DNA from: Struthio camelus
Lineage: Eukaryota > Chordata > Aves > Struthioniformes > Struthionidae
Length of the DNA: 64,000 nt
Assembly: GCF_040807025.1 (NCBI RefSeq)
Contig: NC_090943.1
Span: forward strand, 136,721,950 to 136,785,949
Direction: 5' to 3'
Shown: in pieces, positions 11,736-25,776 of the stretch
How positions within the stretch are numbered: position 1 is the first letter of the stretch
Layout: the number at the start of each line of letters is the position of its first letter
Position numbers and translations under genes: made by a program
Notes under the pieces: model-generated
What the model was told of the DNA's origin: nothing
Database searches by the model: none
What the model saw: the letters and a program-made list of their open reading frames with translations, nothing else

Positions 11736-14700
11736 AAAGGGGGGGGAAATCCTGTCTGAACTGTCTGTCGGTTTGGTTTTGTCCTGGAAAGAGAGGGTTT
11801 GTATTATTTTTCTGAAGGCCTCCGAAAATCCTATTATATTTCTGGACGATCCATTTATCTGTATGTGTTGTCTGTATAACTGTATATATTGTCTTCTAGC
11901 AGGAGATCACACAGGCTGATACTTTGCTGTTTAAAAATAAAGCGTTTGTATTTATTAGTTTGAGATTTGCTATGCTGTGGCTCGATTGTCACTCACTAGT
12001 ATAAGAACAGAAGAAATAATGTGACCAAGTTACCCTTCTGCTGATTATTTTAATGGTATTTTCTTGGCTACTTCTTTAAAAAAAAAAAAAGAAAAGGCAA
12101 CCCCCAAATTCAGGTGTTGTAGGTATGTTGGAGAGAGTCCCAAAGTTAAAACAGCTGTATTTTATGAAATTGTGTTTGCTATGGCACTTTTCCTTATAAG
12201 GTCCAATGACCAATTGTTTTGATTATTTAGAGGGAAAAAATTCCATGAGAACTGTTACTGAAAATGACTAACTTGGCATTAGTGATCTATCGCTCTCTTA
12301 CAGCATTTGGTGCAATACTGAAGTTAATGAAGATAGCTGAAATATCCAGTTAGCCACAAAGCGCTTCAGCTGATCGGACTTCTTAAGATTCATATGTGAC
12401 CTGTTTATTACATTTTCCTGTAAATCGCTAATGATGTCTCCAAATAAGTGCTGGTTTTATCTGTAGTGGTGTCTCCTTGACATCCAGTGCTTTGTAGATG
12501 ATGAACAGCCTGTATATCTAATAGAAAGCTTCAACACTTAACTCACGGTGCACAATGACTATGGTGTTTTGCAGTAAAGAACTGAAGCGATTGCTCAGGT
12601 CTTGCCGTTGGAGTAGTGAAATCTTTGAAGGAGGATTGTGACGCTGTGTTGCTGATGGACAGTAGAGAATCTGCAATAGCTGAGTGGGTAGAGCTGCGTG
12701 TTAGAAACTAGGGACTGTCGTGTCAGATTGCAAGAGAAGAGAATACTTGGCAGGGAGGCAGACGGGATGTAACTAAGTGGTTTTGCCTCTATTTAAGCAA
12801 GGATTGAGAGTTGATCAAAATGCACTAGCTGATGTGTGGCAGATATTAGCTCCCTTTGCTCAGAATTACAGAGGAGAATGTTAGAGATGGGACCAGGGTC
12901 CACTAGGAATGCGTGTTCACCTGACCTGTTCTTTTGGCACCTCAGTGGCTTAGAGAAGACGCTCTTGAAAACAATTACTACAGTTGCCAAAAAACATTTG
13001 TTATCTATTAGAGTAGGCTTTTAAAGTCAGAGGTTGATGAGTAATATTTTGTGGTTTTTTTTTTTTTTTTAACCTTCTGCACGATATTCTTCCTGTATAT
13101 TGAAAGAAAGATTTACCCTAAGGAGAGAAACTGCATGCAAAAATGTATTGCATTTTCTTGTTTTATGTCTTTTTTGCTTTTCAAAGTATGGAAGCATAGT
13201 ACTCACTCAAGCAAATAGTAGGTAGACTTGTTCGTTTGTAACCTTAAAAAGGAAGTAGAGGAAAAGAAGGTTTAGACTGTTGATCACTGGGAAATAATAA
13301 CAAAAGCAACTTACTATGGCTTTGTCTACAGTAGGCTGTTACTTTGAAAAGCTGTAGGTCCTCTTACGGCATCTGGGGTCCATGCTGAACTTAATTCTTA
13401 AAAGTGTACTAAGAAAGACTGCTTACTACAGTAAATGCAGCAAATTGCATTTTGCCATGAGTTAATTTACACTCTGAGGTTTCTGTGAGTTAATAATGTG
13501 CAATAGTAGAGTTTCTGTGCTGTATTTCTTTACACCTGGCGTACTACCTATGTCCTTCATTACTCCAAGATCATGTTGGCTGGAGGTAAATGCTATATAA
13601 GTGTTGGCAGGCAGCTAAGAGGGCTCCTTATGATAATGATCATAAACAAGTTGGTTATAATGAGTTATTACAATTATGAAGAGTCTATAAAGGCCACATG
13701 CCTCTGATTCATGTACGTCTGACCCTACCCAGATAAGAATCATTATAGGACGAACTTTTACAGGTCACTGCTCGTATAAAAGAAAGTGCAAGAGCACACC
13801 TAAATCTGGCCCCAGGAATGAATCAACACAAAGGACCATAAAGGAAGTATCAGAAGACCAAGAAACGCAACGGGATTCTTGAGCAGCGCTCATAAATTCT
13901 CTGGGCTGTGGTTTTTGCAAATGACGTTGCCACCAAATCCAGGAACGCGATTTTTTTTTTTTTTCCGGATAGTGAACAGTGCCACAGCAGGACCCCAAGA
14001 TAAGCAGGTGAATGCCCACCAAATAAAGCTCAATAGCATCACCAATGCCATGCAGTCTGACCGGGCTGGGGTCTGGGGCTGCAGGAAGCACTGTGACTCA
14101 TCAGGTGGGAGCAATACCCAGGAAGTAACTACAGAATCCTGCAGAAGCTGGAGAAAGAAACCGATCCAGTAAGTATTGCATGCCCAATTGCACAATAATT
14201 TCACAGCAGGATTTAAACTACTTTTTCTGGGGTAGGGCTCTCTGGCTCCGGTAGTGGCTCTTCCACTTGCCATTGAACTCAGCAGTCCTCCAGGTCAGAT
14301 GAGACACCTCTTTGTTTTAGGATTAGTTTTGGGCCCCTCTTCCACATCTATATACTTCCTGACCATCTCCAAACTTCTGTGCTCCAGCTACCACCCCTAC
14401 GTGCCTTCATTTCCCTTACCTTGTCATCCAGAACATAACAACCTTTACCGCTGATATCCCACTCTGCCACCCCCCTCCACCCCAAATTCTTGGTGTCAAA
14501 TCCAGTCAATTCTATTTAGTCTTCACTGGGCTAACCTTACCTACTTATGAATCCTGGTTTACTGAAGGATATCTTGAAATCTTTACTATGTCAGCTCCAT
14601 TGTGTCTCCATATCTTTTCCTCCTTCCCCTTACTATCTGTGCACTCTATCCTCTGTGTAAGAGATCCATCCTATGGGGAATGGCAGTAGGTTGTCTTCAC

Positions 14701-17700
14701 TGCCTAAATCTTTGCAGCTCCATCCCAGGGCTACATTACCCTATTTGGTAAGGGTGGAGTTCTCTAGACAGAGCAAAGTGACCGTGCTGACAGTGCTGAC
14801 GCAGCCACCAAACACCCTGCTCTCTCCTTGCCTTCATTGGGGAGCCCCAGGGCCATGGGGAAGGTACGGAGCTGGGAGGAGAAAGCACCCTGCCCTGCCA
14901 GCTTGCCACTGCAAGGATCACGCATGTCCTGACCAAGCCACAGCGATGCTACAGCTTGCCTCCACGCTCCCCCTTTTCTCGAAGAAAGTGCAGTGCCCCT
15001 CATAGAGTTGCAAGAGGAAGAGAATTTGGAGAGTAGAGAGAAGTGCATGTCCTGAGGGAGGCACAGATGTAGAGGACGGATGGACCTACATGGGACTCTT
15101 CATGTTTCTTCCTCCTGCTCCTGCCTGCACCCCTCGTCCCTGCCCTCTGCCCGTGTGGTCGGTCCTTCAGTTTGAGGAACACAGATTTAACCTCCCGCCA
15201 GTGTCATCTGTGACATCTGTGCTGGTGACACAAAGTTCTGTAGTTTTATCTCATTAGTATCCGACCTCACAAATACCACAAATCTTGGCCACACTTCTTC
15301 ATGCTTGTGCCTTTTTCTGATTGGGTTTCTTTTAGTCTTGCTCCCCACGAAGCTGAAATGACATCCTTTTCATCAGTCTTACCTTAAAGCTTTAACACCT
15401 TACTTCTTTGCGATGCCAGTCCCAAACACGAGTTGCATTTTCCTGCCTTCTTTCTGAGCTGTTTGGTCTCCTTTCATTTCCTCTTCACCAATTGCAGTCT
15501 TCCCCAGCTTTGGCTATGCTGCCCCCTGCTCCAGACCTTGGCCATGCATGGGGTATTTATGAATTTTTAACACAGTTTCAGATATAAAAGCATGCTCAAA
15601 TTTTTGCTGAGATTGAATTTAGACTGCTCTGCTATTTTAAAACTTTATAGTGGACTTGTGAATATAGAAAAACTACTACAGAATTTTCTTAATTTTGCAA
15701 TATGCTTTACAGTAGGAGCCAGAAAATGAGTGAAAAGGGAATATGCATGTGTGTAGCGGGGAGGTTTGACACAAAAATGGAAAGGTAAAGCAGTTTGGGG
15801 GTTTTTTTTGTTATTTTTGTTTTAGGGGTTTGGGGTTTTTTTCTTTTCTTTTCTTTTTTCTTTAGGAAATGCTCGTCTAGCACTCCTAGATTATGCTTGT
15901 TGATAGGTAGCCTTGCAGTGTGTTATCCCAATTTGTCTATTGTCTTTATAAACGAGGCCCTTGTATCTCCCAGAAATTTGACAGAGATTAATACCCTCCA
16001 GCATAAGGAGCTGCAGTTACGAATGAATGTAATGCCTTGTGACTTTTTTCTTTTAAAAAAAACTTTATGTTCAAATGCCTATCCAACTGTGTCGTGGCAC
16101 TTCAAGATTTAAAACAACGGCAACCTGCTCACCCTGTAACACATGCCACAGAAAAACCTATAACAATATATATGTAGTATGTGAAAGTAATTTGAAAAGA
16201 ATCTTGCATTTTTGAAGGGAACACGATGAGAAGAAAACTTAGGAGGAAAGAATTTGAATGTGGTGATGAGGGAAACTAAGTAGCCTTTTTAAAATAGAGT
16301 TTATAAGGAGTGGGGTGACTAGTAACATCTTATTTTTTCTGATTTCTCTTAGCATATATAATGATGCAGCCCATATGAAGAGGGGAATTATTAGCTAAAA
16401 AATAGCCATCAGATTTCAGAAGATAAACAAAAGGTGGATCTGAACCTTGAAATTGTCAGCTCAGCTCAGCAGGAGGCTGCAAAGGCAGAGTTGTGAAAGG
16501 AGGGTTTCCCGGAGAATTCCCAGAAGATTGAAATGGATTATGTGATTCTGGAAGGAGACAAGAAGCAGGCAATACAAAGGTGCTAAGCAGTTGTAACAAA
16601 ACACTGGTCAAGCACTTTGCCCCTACCTTCAACACCTTGCAAAAAGTAAAAGACAGCTCATATTGAGACCACTATTTCAGCTGAGCTAATTAGAAATGTT
16701 TCCTCACAGTATTCAGGATCTTGTGCACGTCACCTAGAGGAGCACTCCTTGCACTGCCTATTTCGTTTGTGTGGCTGTTATTTTTTCATTGAAAAAGCAC
16801 CATCAACTAATTCAGTAAATGAATCAAATTTCTTTTGTCAAATTCCTAAATGCCTGTCTGGAAAATGAATTCAGCACACAAATATTGTAATACTCATCTC
16901 TTCACAACATTTTAAAAATAAAATTAAACAAGTGAAACCTTCCTTTTTTTTTTTTTTTGGTTGCAAATTTTTCATTAGTGCAGAGCTACTTTTTACACTG
17001 AGGGAAAGAGCTCATGCATCTTGTTGGAAAGCACTTTAAAGAAATACATTCTCTAGGACTTAGAAAAGCATCTCCATTTCATGTTTCCATCTACCCTCCA
17101 GGATGTTTTTCCCATAATGTGCATGAAACATTGATGCATGCCATACAGTCAAAAGAGCATATTTTTATTCTGTCCTTTTTGTCGCCATCTTCCTTCTGCC
17201 TTCCTGAAATCCTGCCACACTGGCAGTCTGCAGCTGTTCAAGGCAAAGTCTTGCATATGTTTTTCTCCCATCATTTAATGTGGGCTTATAACTCAGGGAA
17301 GCAGAGGCTAAGCTAAGTTGCCTTGAAAGAGAGGAGAACTCTTCACTGCACTAATGTCTTGGACTATGGAGAAAAAAATTACCTTGCAAAACAGAGGTCT
17401 TTAATCACAGGCCACACGTTATTGGTGTTGGTGAATGCTTACTGTGATAAACAGTGTCTGGTAGGACTGTGGAGAAATAGGCCTTTTTATTGATGATGTC
17501 CTATGCCTGTGTGTTTGGGAGGTGCAGATGGGATAGAGTAGGGGGGCAGATGTGTGTTTTGCAGGCTGTTTTGTGCCAGTTGGGAACCCTATCCCTTCAA
17601 AGCTGTCTGTGACCTCCGATGCAGTGACATGAGGTGGAGCAACCTCCTCATGCTACTGTCAGCCTTGCTAAATCAGGTGTGCTGCTAGTAATAGACTGAT

Positions 17701-18410
17701 TACCTCATGATTAATGGTAAAGATGTTTGGTGACTATCTATGCGGTTATGGCATTTCATCAGGCTGATAGGAGCTCCCACATTAGTTTTCTGTTGGTGCA
17801 GCTCCAGGACAAAAGCTGTACAGACTTCCAGGAAGTTCTTGTGTTGCCTGAACCTAGTATTTATTGCCAGTCACCTGAGTCAAAAAATTGTGCTCCAGGT
17901 GACTCTTCTGAATGCTAACTGCCCAGCTTCATCTCCCTCCGCTATGTCCAATCATGTGTAGCTGTCAATTATGCATGACTGCTTTTAACTGTTCATAAAT
18001 TTGACATCAAATGTCAGAATTCTTATAGATTCTGGCATGCATCCCAAAATGTGCTGCATGACAAACTGGAGCACAGCGCTATGAATGCACCGCTTGGAGT
18101 ACTGAACGGCAAGCTGGGGCAAATGCAGGACTATGCGCCTACCACCTTAACACGGATGCTCTCCTAACGGAATGGCGTGGAAACACTCTGTGAAGTCTGT
18201 ATGGTCAGAATAAAGTAACTATGTTTATGTTAGCATCATTGCGTAGACAAAGCTGGTATGTGTGAACTGAATCAGAAATCTGTTTGATACCTGAACTGTG
18301 CAGGTTCCGAAAGGCTTATTAATAACAACTTTGCTGCACTAACTGAACAGCCCCAAAAGGGTTTTATTCTGTCACTGGAAATTGTCCCTTTACGCCATGC
18401 TCTCTTAATT
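11736..18410. other. Non-coding stretch, no gene seen
   Basis: AT-rich DNA with homopolymer tracts (A-tract near 12079-12090, T-tracts near 13057-13070, 13952-13965 and 16944-16958). A moderately GC-rich part lies at about 14670-15180. Short open frames overlap on both strands there without recognisable domains. Probably intronic or flanking to PLAG1. Confidence 0.45.
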
Positions 18411-18413
18411 CTC

Positions 18414-18447
<34 letters not shown>

Positions 18448-18450
18448 CCT

Positions 18451-18500
<50 letters not shown>

Positions 18501-18535
18501 CGCACACGCACGCACGCACAAACACACACACAAAC
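18411..18535. repeat. Composite microsatellite (TCTG)n-(TCCC)n-(TC)n-(CA)n
   Basis: A run of TCTG tetramers passes into TCCC units, then a long TC dinucleotide run, then CA/CGCA units ending near 18535. All units are directly readable. The polypyrimidine/polypurine part could adopt non-B structure. The 104-codon - strand frame across it (18272-18586), rich in Cys-Val and Arg-Glu repeats, is an artefact of the repeat. Confidence 0.97.
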
Positions 18536-19984
18536 AGGTGCACAAATAATAGAGTATTTCCTGAGGCTTAATACAACAGAACCCATTGTATCTCTCTCAG
18601 AATGTATGTTTTGTTTTTACCCTAAATATTCTGCATCTTCAGTTATCCTTTCCTAAGGCTTTTGTATTTTAGCTTGTAGGGTCACTTGATACAATCATCC
18701 AGCATCAGAGCTACAGCAGTAGTAGCAAAGGCCATCTTGACTAAATGTAAGTGACACTTTTTATTTAATGTAAAACTATAGCAATCTATCAAGTCATTTT
18801 CTTTCACATAGAGCAGCAGTTTCTCGACAGTAGGATGTGTTAGAAGATTTGCTGCTGCTTGGAAATTGGACATTCTTTCTTACTTTCTGCCTTTCTTGGG
18901 GGGCTGGGATGGGAGGGAGAGCAACCAGAGAAATCAGGATCAGCATTTTAATTGGAATAGCACCAATAAATCATATGAAAATCCAAGGTTACGAAAAAAG
19001 GCAAAGCTAAACCTTGTCACAGTTTTCACCCCCAGGCAGCATTCTTCCAACTGTGTGATTAAGGGCAGGACTGGGCTTCTGCTACGTTCTTTGGACTGCT
19101 GTATAGAGTTACCATGTAAACTCAGTATGTGGCATGTGTGCAGGGAAGACTCCCCTTTCTCTCAGTGACTTTATGTCTGTCCGAGTTGTGTATTTGTCTC
19201 AAGTGTGAGCTTCCAGCCATCTAACCTAACCTCATGTCAGCTTCTATGTGCCACTGCAATTTTTCAAACACTTCCTCCTATCACCTTGTCCTCCTTATTT
19301 GAGCTTGTGTTAGGTGTTAGTGGTACGGGTATTGTTTTACAGCGAGCAAACGTTGAGGTAGGAGAGAGGATTTGTCCGAGCCCAAATGACGGCTCACCAG
19401 TTGGATTATCGTAGTCCAATGCTTTCTGACACCTAGTCCATGCTTATTTTACAGACATTACTATTAAAAACCTGTCCCTGCCTTCTGGCAACCTGTTAAT
19501 TTCTCCAGCACAGCCAGTTCCTCTGTGCTGTCTGCATAGCAGACCTTCAAGCGAAATTACTGAGCTCTTTGGTAAGTTTCACTTTTTCAGCTTAAATTAT
19601 AAGCACAGCGCAAAGTAGTATGACTAGTGGCTTCTTTTTCCTGTGCTGTGTCAGCTCTGACTGCCTCTAGAATAGAGATTGCTAGCTGTACAAAATTTAT
19701 GTTGTATGGTGAAATATGTGAGTGAGAGCTTATCTTGAGTTCACCAATGTCATTGTGATTTCTGCCTAGCAGACCTGAGCACCAGAACCCCTTTTTCTTG
19801 ACTGAAACTGTTAAAAGTGTCTTGTATTATGATTCAAGTTACAGGACTCTGTGTCTCAAAAAGCCGAACTTACAACCAGCTTCCTATTCTATCTAGTCGT
19901 GCTCTACAGCCTACTTATATCATTAAAGCGGTACATCCTAAAGGGTGCAGGTTTAGAAAAATCTTCTGAAAGGTAGTATGTAAA
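18536..19984. other. Non-coding stretch, no gene seen
   Basis: No recognisable gene. Short open frames on both strands have no known domain and no strong splice context. Probably PLAG1 intron or upstream flank. Confidence 0.45.
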
Positions 19985-21380
19985 ATCACCGTTTCAGGGG
20001 AGGTCGGAAGAACTACAGGGCTGTACCAGGCAAATCTGAAATCTCTATCAGGCTATTTTGGTAAAAATTGTAATAAAGAATGGTGGCCACCTCGGTAGGT
20101 ATGATTACTTGGGAAGGGTCATTCTTGAGAGAATCCTGCCTTGTGGTTCTGTTGGAGTTCTTTGGAGGCATCAGCAAGAATGTGGATAAAGATACTTTGG
20201 TTCAGAAATCCAAGTAAATTGTATCAAAGGCTTTTGAGGAAATTGAGCAGCCGTAATGTAAGTAAGTGGGAAGGTATTTGCTTGGGTAAGTGACAGATTA
20301 AAAGATAGGATCCAAAGGTAGAAAAAAAGTCAATTCTCAATTAAGGGAGCGCCCCAGCTTTGTTCCGCAGAGTAACATCCCATTCACTGCATCCCATTCA
20401 TAAGTGATGTGGATAAGGGGATGAGCATTTGGGTAAGCAAGTTTGCTGTGAAAAAGAAAGCCAGCTGTGAAGAACTGTAGAAGGACATTACAGTGGTAAG
20501 GGACTGAGCAACAAAATGGGAGATGAAATTCGGTCTAGATAAATGAGGATAAGCGAGGAACACTGAGCAAAATGGTCCGGATTGCTCATATGTAATGATG
20601 AATTTGAGCTGGGAATTACCACTCCGGAGTAAGATTTTTGGGATTGTGATTGATGATTCTGTGAGATCCTCGGTTCATTGGTCACCAAAACACAACCCCG
20701 AATGTTTGGAAGATTTAGGAACGAAACATGGAGACCAAATGGAGAATGTCATTACGACAGCGTATAAATCTGTGGTTCACAAGCATCTTGAATACTGTGT
20801 GCTGCTCTGGTGCCCTCATCTCAGAAAGGAACTTGAAGAGGCTCGGAGAAGGAGGTCAGCAAGGTTGATGAGCTACATGGGATGGCTTCCCTGTGAAGAG
20901 CACTTACGCAAACTGGGACTCCTGTATGGAAGGGAAATGACTTGAGGACGATGTCATAGAGATCTGCAGAATCAGAGACCTGCAGGGGAAGGAAGAGGAC
21001 AGTCTGACCATTGCCTTTCAAAACAAGATCATACAAAGTTAGGAGAGTTAAAGTTGGTTTCAGAGCCTACAAAAGGAAGTGTTTCCCCGTACAGTGGGTA
21101 GTGTACAGGGAGACCTGTGGGACTCCTTTCTAAAGTATGCTGTAGGTGTTGGAAATTGATGTGGCTTCCAAGAGGAGGCTGGACTATTGCTTGGGATGGT
21201 GATTTGCTGGGAGTTGCTAAATTAATAAAAACCACATCTGGTTCTGGAAGTCCCTGATGTCAAAATAGTTGGACCTGTTCTAACTCTTCCCTATGTATCT
21301 GCTTATGGCCAGTATTGGAGACAGAATATTGGGCTAGATGAACCTTTAATCTGGCCCATATGCCTATTCCCATGTTGTTA
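19985..21380 (+). repeat. Old CR1-type LINE, 3' portion, sense
   Basis: The order of conserved CR1 ORF2 segments is kept. About 19990-20050 resembles the segment just before the RT core, and about 20100-20310 the RT fingers and palm ('ggttaaaagatagg'-like motif near 20298). About 20490-20560 carries the 'caacaaaatgggagatgaaa' motif. Residues translated near 20781-20815 read HLEYC, a typical CR1 ORF2 C-terminal motif, and about 20905-20930 resembles the 'LRKLGLL' stretch. The 3' tail near 21325-21380 ends in 'cccatgttgttatga'. Many stops and indels make it non-functional. Confidence 0.85.
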
Positions 21381-24300
21381 TGAGAGGTCTTGTTTTACTT
21401 TTGGGACAATGGAAAATAATGTTTCTCACTGACATCGATGAATTCATTATCATGATAATAGTATATAGATAATATGCACCTTTTGCATGTGTGTTATGTT
21501 TGCTTATGCATATACTGAATTTGCTTTTGGTTAGGGTTTATTATAAAAATGACATGTTCCTAGATGGAAATTATATAGTAACCAAAAGTTTGCTCTCACA
21601 GAAACATCATCAGTTTGAAAATGGATTTATGCACTTTATTTTTGAGGGTTTTCTTTTTTTTTTTTGATTCAGAGGTATATAAAAGCCCTCTTGCAGGTTT
21701 TAAGCATTCTAACAGTAATTACAGTACCAACATTATTTGTATCACAGCCTCTCCAAAGTTTTTAGAAAAAACATCTATGCAGTGCCATTGAGATTCTTAA
21801 AAAGCCCATAAAACCACAAGCATCAGATGGGTTAATTCTAGGCAGCCCTTGTTTCCTTTAATTTAGTATATATTCAGGAATCCTTTGGAACGTTTAGTAA
21901 CCAAAACTGAGCTCTCAAGACTTAAAGTGGACCTAAGTAATTTGAAACATGGAAATCCCACAAAAAAATGCTGTGTAGTATTGTGATTTTTTTTTTTTGA
22001 AATTACAGAGTATTATGTCATGATAAAATCAACTTTGGTAAATTCATGCTCTGCATTTCAAAAAACTTATGAAGAAAAAAAGTGGGCATGGTAGCGTAGT
22101 TTTTTAATATTCTGAAAAGGTAGTGTAACACTCCTTGTACTGTAGCATATTATAAAAATGAGTTATTTTCTAATATTAACCTGATGGTAATCCAAAATTT
22201 CATGACGTTAATAGAGCTTTAAAAATTGCAAATAATCTTATGATCATGAAAAAAAATGTTGTATTTAGGAGGCAAACCTATATAAATATCTGTTTTCATA
22301 TGATGGCTACTGTCCCACAGCAACTTAGTTTTTTTTCCTCCAGATGCTTGCTTTCTTAAATAATAAGAGGTATGTATATTGAAAAAAAATGTTTATCAGT
22401 GGAACCTATGTATTTACTGCCCAGGGAAAAAATAGTTGTAGCCGTTTTAGTCCATTCGTTCCCCTTGCTACCCATGTTTGACACTAGTTTGAAAGAGATG
22501 GAGCAGGGGTTTTTTCACCTCAATTTTATGCAATTCCAGAAAGTTTGTTTTGTGGATATTTTGCCAAAAAACAAAGTCTTTGGTAAAATTTTGGTGAAAT
22601 ATCTTAATTCTTGTATTTTTCTACCTTACACATAACGCTCTTTACAGCATAATCATTGTTCTACACACAAAAGATAGGTTCTACACACAGATGACTATGC
22701 TGTCGCTAACGGAAGACTAGAATGATTGCTTGTTTCTGGTTTCAGTGCTTATGTTAGTTGATTATGTTTGAGCTGTTAGGCAGTCTGCCTGAGGGTTAAG
22801 TCTGATGTGTTATTATCTCTTAAGTCATTCTTATGTTAATACCTAAGATCACTGGATAGATATTTTCATTTTTTTGCCCATATCATTCCATTTTTCTACA
22901 TGAGGTTTCACAGGCAATTCTCCTGCTGTGTTCTTGAATTTTTTTTTTTTAATTTTCCTGTAGTCTGTATGCACTCTCGTTGCCTTCCATCCACACTCAT
23001 TCAGCTGCCTCTGTACATTGTAGGCCAGAACTTCGCCTCTGAACCCAGCTTTCTACTGTAAGGAGAAGTTCTGAAGTTCAAGATAGATAAATACAGCCTT
23101 GTTTTAAAAAAAAAAAACTGATTAATTTGCATATGTACATTTATTTGTCCCCTTTAAATGGAACACTGCTCTACAGTAGGGCCAGCAGCTACATCTTTGA
23201 ACCTTTTACAATAAAAGTTGTCCAAAAATACAAAAGACCAAATGACTTCACCTACCTCTCAAATCTGTCTCATCACCACCGCAGCCGTAGTGTAGATGCC
23301 TGGGTTTTTCACATCTCTTTGTAAACTTGTGAAAGAACAGCAGCTATAAAAACTCCAACTGATTTTCTGCTAGTGTAAGGTAATGTTATGTGTTGGCTCC
23401 CTTCCTCTCTTTACCTCCCAACAAAAGTCCAAGATGGCCAAAGGCAGGGCTCCGAGATTTGAAATCTGTCCCTCCTGCCATTTGGCAGTGCCTTGTTTAT
23501 AGACAGTCGCGCCAGGTGTCTTCTTTGCTTAGGGGAGGAACATGTGCCTACATGTTCCTTACTGTTCAAATTTCTTTCAAATTACACCATAAAGCAGGGA
23601 GAAAATTAAGTGACGTATCACTTTGTGAAATTGTAGGTGCAAGCCTCTTCTGGCCTAGGCAGGCTCACGAGTAAGACCACCTTCTTGTTAACAGTCTCAC
23701 TCCAACAATGTTCCTCCTTCCTCCTTTGGTCGTCCAGGGTCGAAGCCTCAGCTTGAGCTTGCATATGTAGCAGGACATAAGTCACAGAGATACCTCCCAT
23801 TACCCTCCCTCCCACTGCCCCAGTCCAGTCAGGAGCAATCTGCAAAGAGAACGTCTTCCTACCAAAGACTGGATCGTCCTTCTAAACCCAGGCATCAAAG
23901 GTGAACAGGCTTCACTGACTGTTTCTATTTAAAAATGACATGCTGTTCAAATAAATGTGTACAGACAGCCAGGCAAGAACAAATAGTGATGTAGACCCCT
24001 GCATCAGTCAGAAGAATGATGTTCATCAAAACTGAGAAAGGCACCTCTAAAGTCATCAGTACTTCAACCTCTTTGCCAGTTAAGCATGGAATTTTCTCAT
24101 CTGCTTGACTGTTTCTGTTGGTGGGATCAACTTTTCCAGCAGAGATCCTCCCTTACTGAAAGTTAGCTCTCAGTTAAGAGGCATCTCTGGAAGTCCGACT
24201 TGGCAGCTAGAGCTTGCGCTACCCACAGCTACTTTGAGACAAGCCTCTTGCTATAGAACTGCAGCATTTTTCTGCAAGGTCAGTGGAACTAAGACCTGCT

Positions 24301-24990
24301 GCTCCAAGGTGACCCCCTGCTCCTGCAAATGTGCAATAGGTGCAGTGTTCCTTGATCCAGGCATGATCTTTGACCCTTTCAGGACTGTATGTCCTAGCGT
24401 GCTGTTCTGCAGAGATGTGGGCAGCTCGCCAGTTGTGTCTTCAGCCCTTTCCAACGGTTAGTCCACCGAGAGGTGTCCTAGAGGATCACAGTCAATTCTT
24501 AACTGTCCATGAACCAAACTGCCTAATGGAGGCGTGGAAAACAACAAGTCCTGCCATTGAGGAGACTAAGTGATGCTCCTTCTTTGGTTGCTTTAACTCA
24601 TGATTCCTTGTAACTCGTAATTCCTTGATCTTCAGGAATTCTGATGACGTTGGCACAATTTTGATAGCCCTGGTTGAGACAGACCAAGTGAGGAGGCTTT
24701 TTGTTCATTTCTGCTGCTCTCTAATGAAAGTGCTATCTAACTGCCATATTGGCTCTTCTTTTCCAAAGTAAATGGCTGCATTAATTAACAGTTTCTTTCT
24801 TCATTTTCTCCTTCTCCAGTTTGGCTTCTCTCTTCCTCCAGTTTAGCTCCCCCTGCTATCCTTCACCACTTCTGTCACACTGACTGCTCGCTAAGCCACA
24901 AAGCAGGTTTCCTCAATCAATATTCTTGCTTGTCTCCCACTCTGACAGGGCATAGCTTATTAATCACCTGATACAGAAAAGAAGAAAAAT
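21381..24990. other. Non-coding stretch, no gene seen
   Basis: AT-rich with T- and A-tracts (21653-21665, 21988-21998, 22938-22951, 23105-23117). No protein similarity recognised. The 118-codon frame at 24105-24461 has no recognisable domain and is matched by open frames on the other strand, so it is not supported as a gene. Confidence 0.45.
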
Positions 24991-25776
24991 GGTTACTTAT
25001 GCTACAGTAATTGTGGTTCTTCCAGACACATTCTCCACAGGGGTTCCACAAGTGATCCTTTGTCCCTCGTTCTGATGGATACTTTACCAGTGGCAAATTT
25101 GAGATGGGTTAGGTTGGAGCTGCCTAAGCTTAGTTTGCTCCATTACCTCTGTTAGCAGTGCAGCTCCTGGCTTCCTAGGCTGCACGTGTTCGTCTTTCAT
25201 CTTCCCAAACCAAGAGGTCAATCCGTATTTCTGCGTTCCCGTCCTCACAGCCCACTTGCAGCTAGGACATAAACCCCTGCCCATTTATTTCCCTCTTTCT
25301 GCCAAATAGGACCCTAGTCCCTTACATGAGGCACAGCAAACCTTGCCAGCTCCCTGTCGTCCATCATCCAAAATCTTGAGACAGGAGCACAGGTTCAGGA
25401 CTGGCAGGACTGCAGGAGACACTGTTTGTATGTGGGAGCAGGCACTGAAGCTGGAAGTTGCCACTTCTCAAAGAAACAAGTTGATGGTAGCTGCACACAT
25501 AATGGCTCTTACCCTACAGCATACATAAAAATCAGAGTTTGGAGCTGCAGCTGTTGCACACCGCATTAGGTGGCCTAATGATGTGCATAGGGCAGTCTGG
25601 GAGTCCTTTGTCTTCCGCCGTTGGTTGTAGTAATCGTGAGGGTTCACAGGCACAGCCTGGATGGACATTATTGTCTTCAAAGCACTTGATCTTGTTCATG
25701 TGAGTACATGCTCACCGGGGATCTGTGTGGACTGCACTTCTTAAAGAATCACAGTTACCATAGGGTAAGTAATCAC
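24991..25776. mobile_element. Putative non-autonomous DNA element with terminal inverted repeats
   Basis: The left end (24991-25022) and the reverse complement of the right end (about 25741-25774) share an imperfect repeat of about 32 bp, with core ttactta...gta-a-tgtg-ttctt. The right end reads 'acagttaccatagggtaagt' on the + strand. The interior (about 720 bp) has no open frame with a known domain. The layout fits a non-autonomous inverted-repeat transposon remnant. I do not recognise a convincing target-site duplication and cannot name the family. A chance or recombinational inverted repeat is the alternative. Confidence 0.55.

Noticed and set aside
11491..11919. 142-codon + strand frame with hydrophobic stretches
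   Set aside because: It starts at TTG, not ATG, overlaps a CR1 3'-end remnant and has no recognisable domain.
18272..18586. 104-codon - strand frame rich in CVCV and ERER repeats
   Set aside because: It is the translation of the composite microsatellite.
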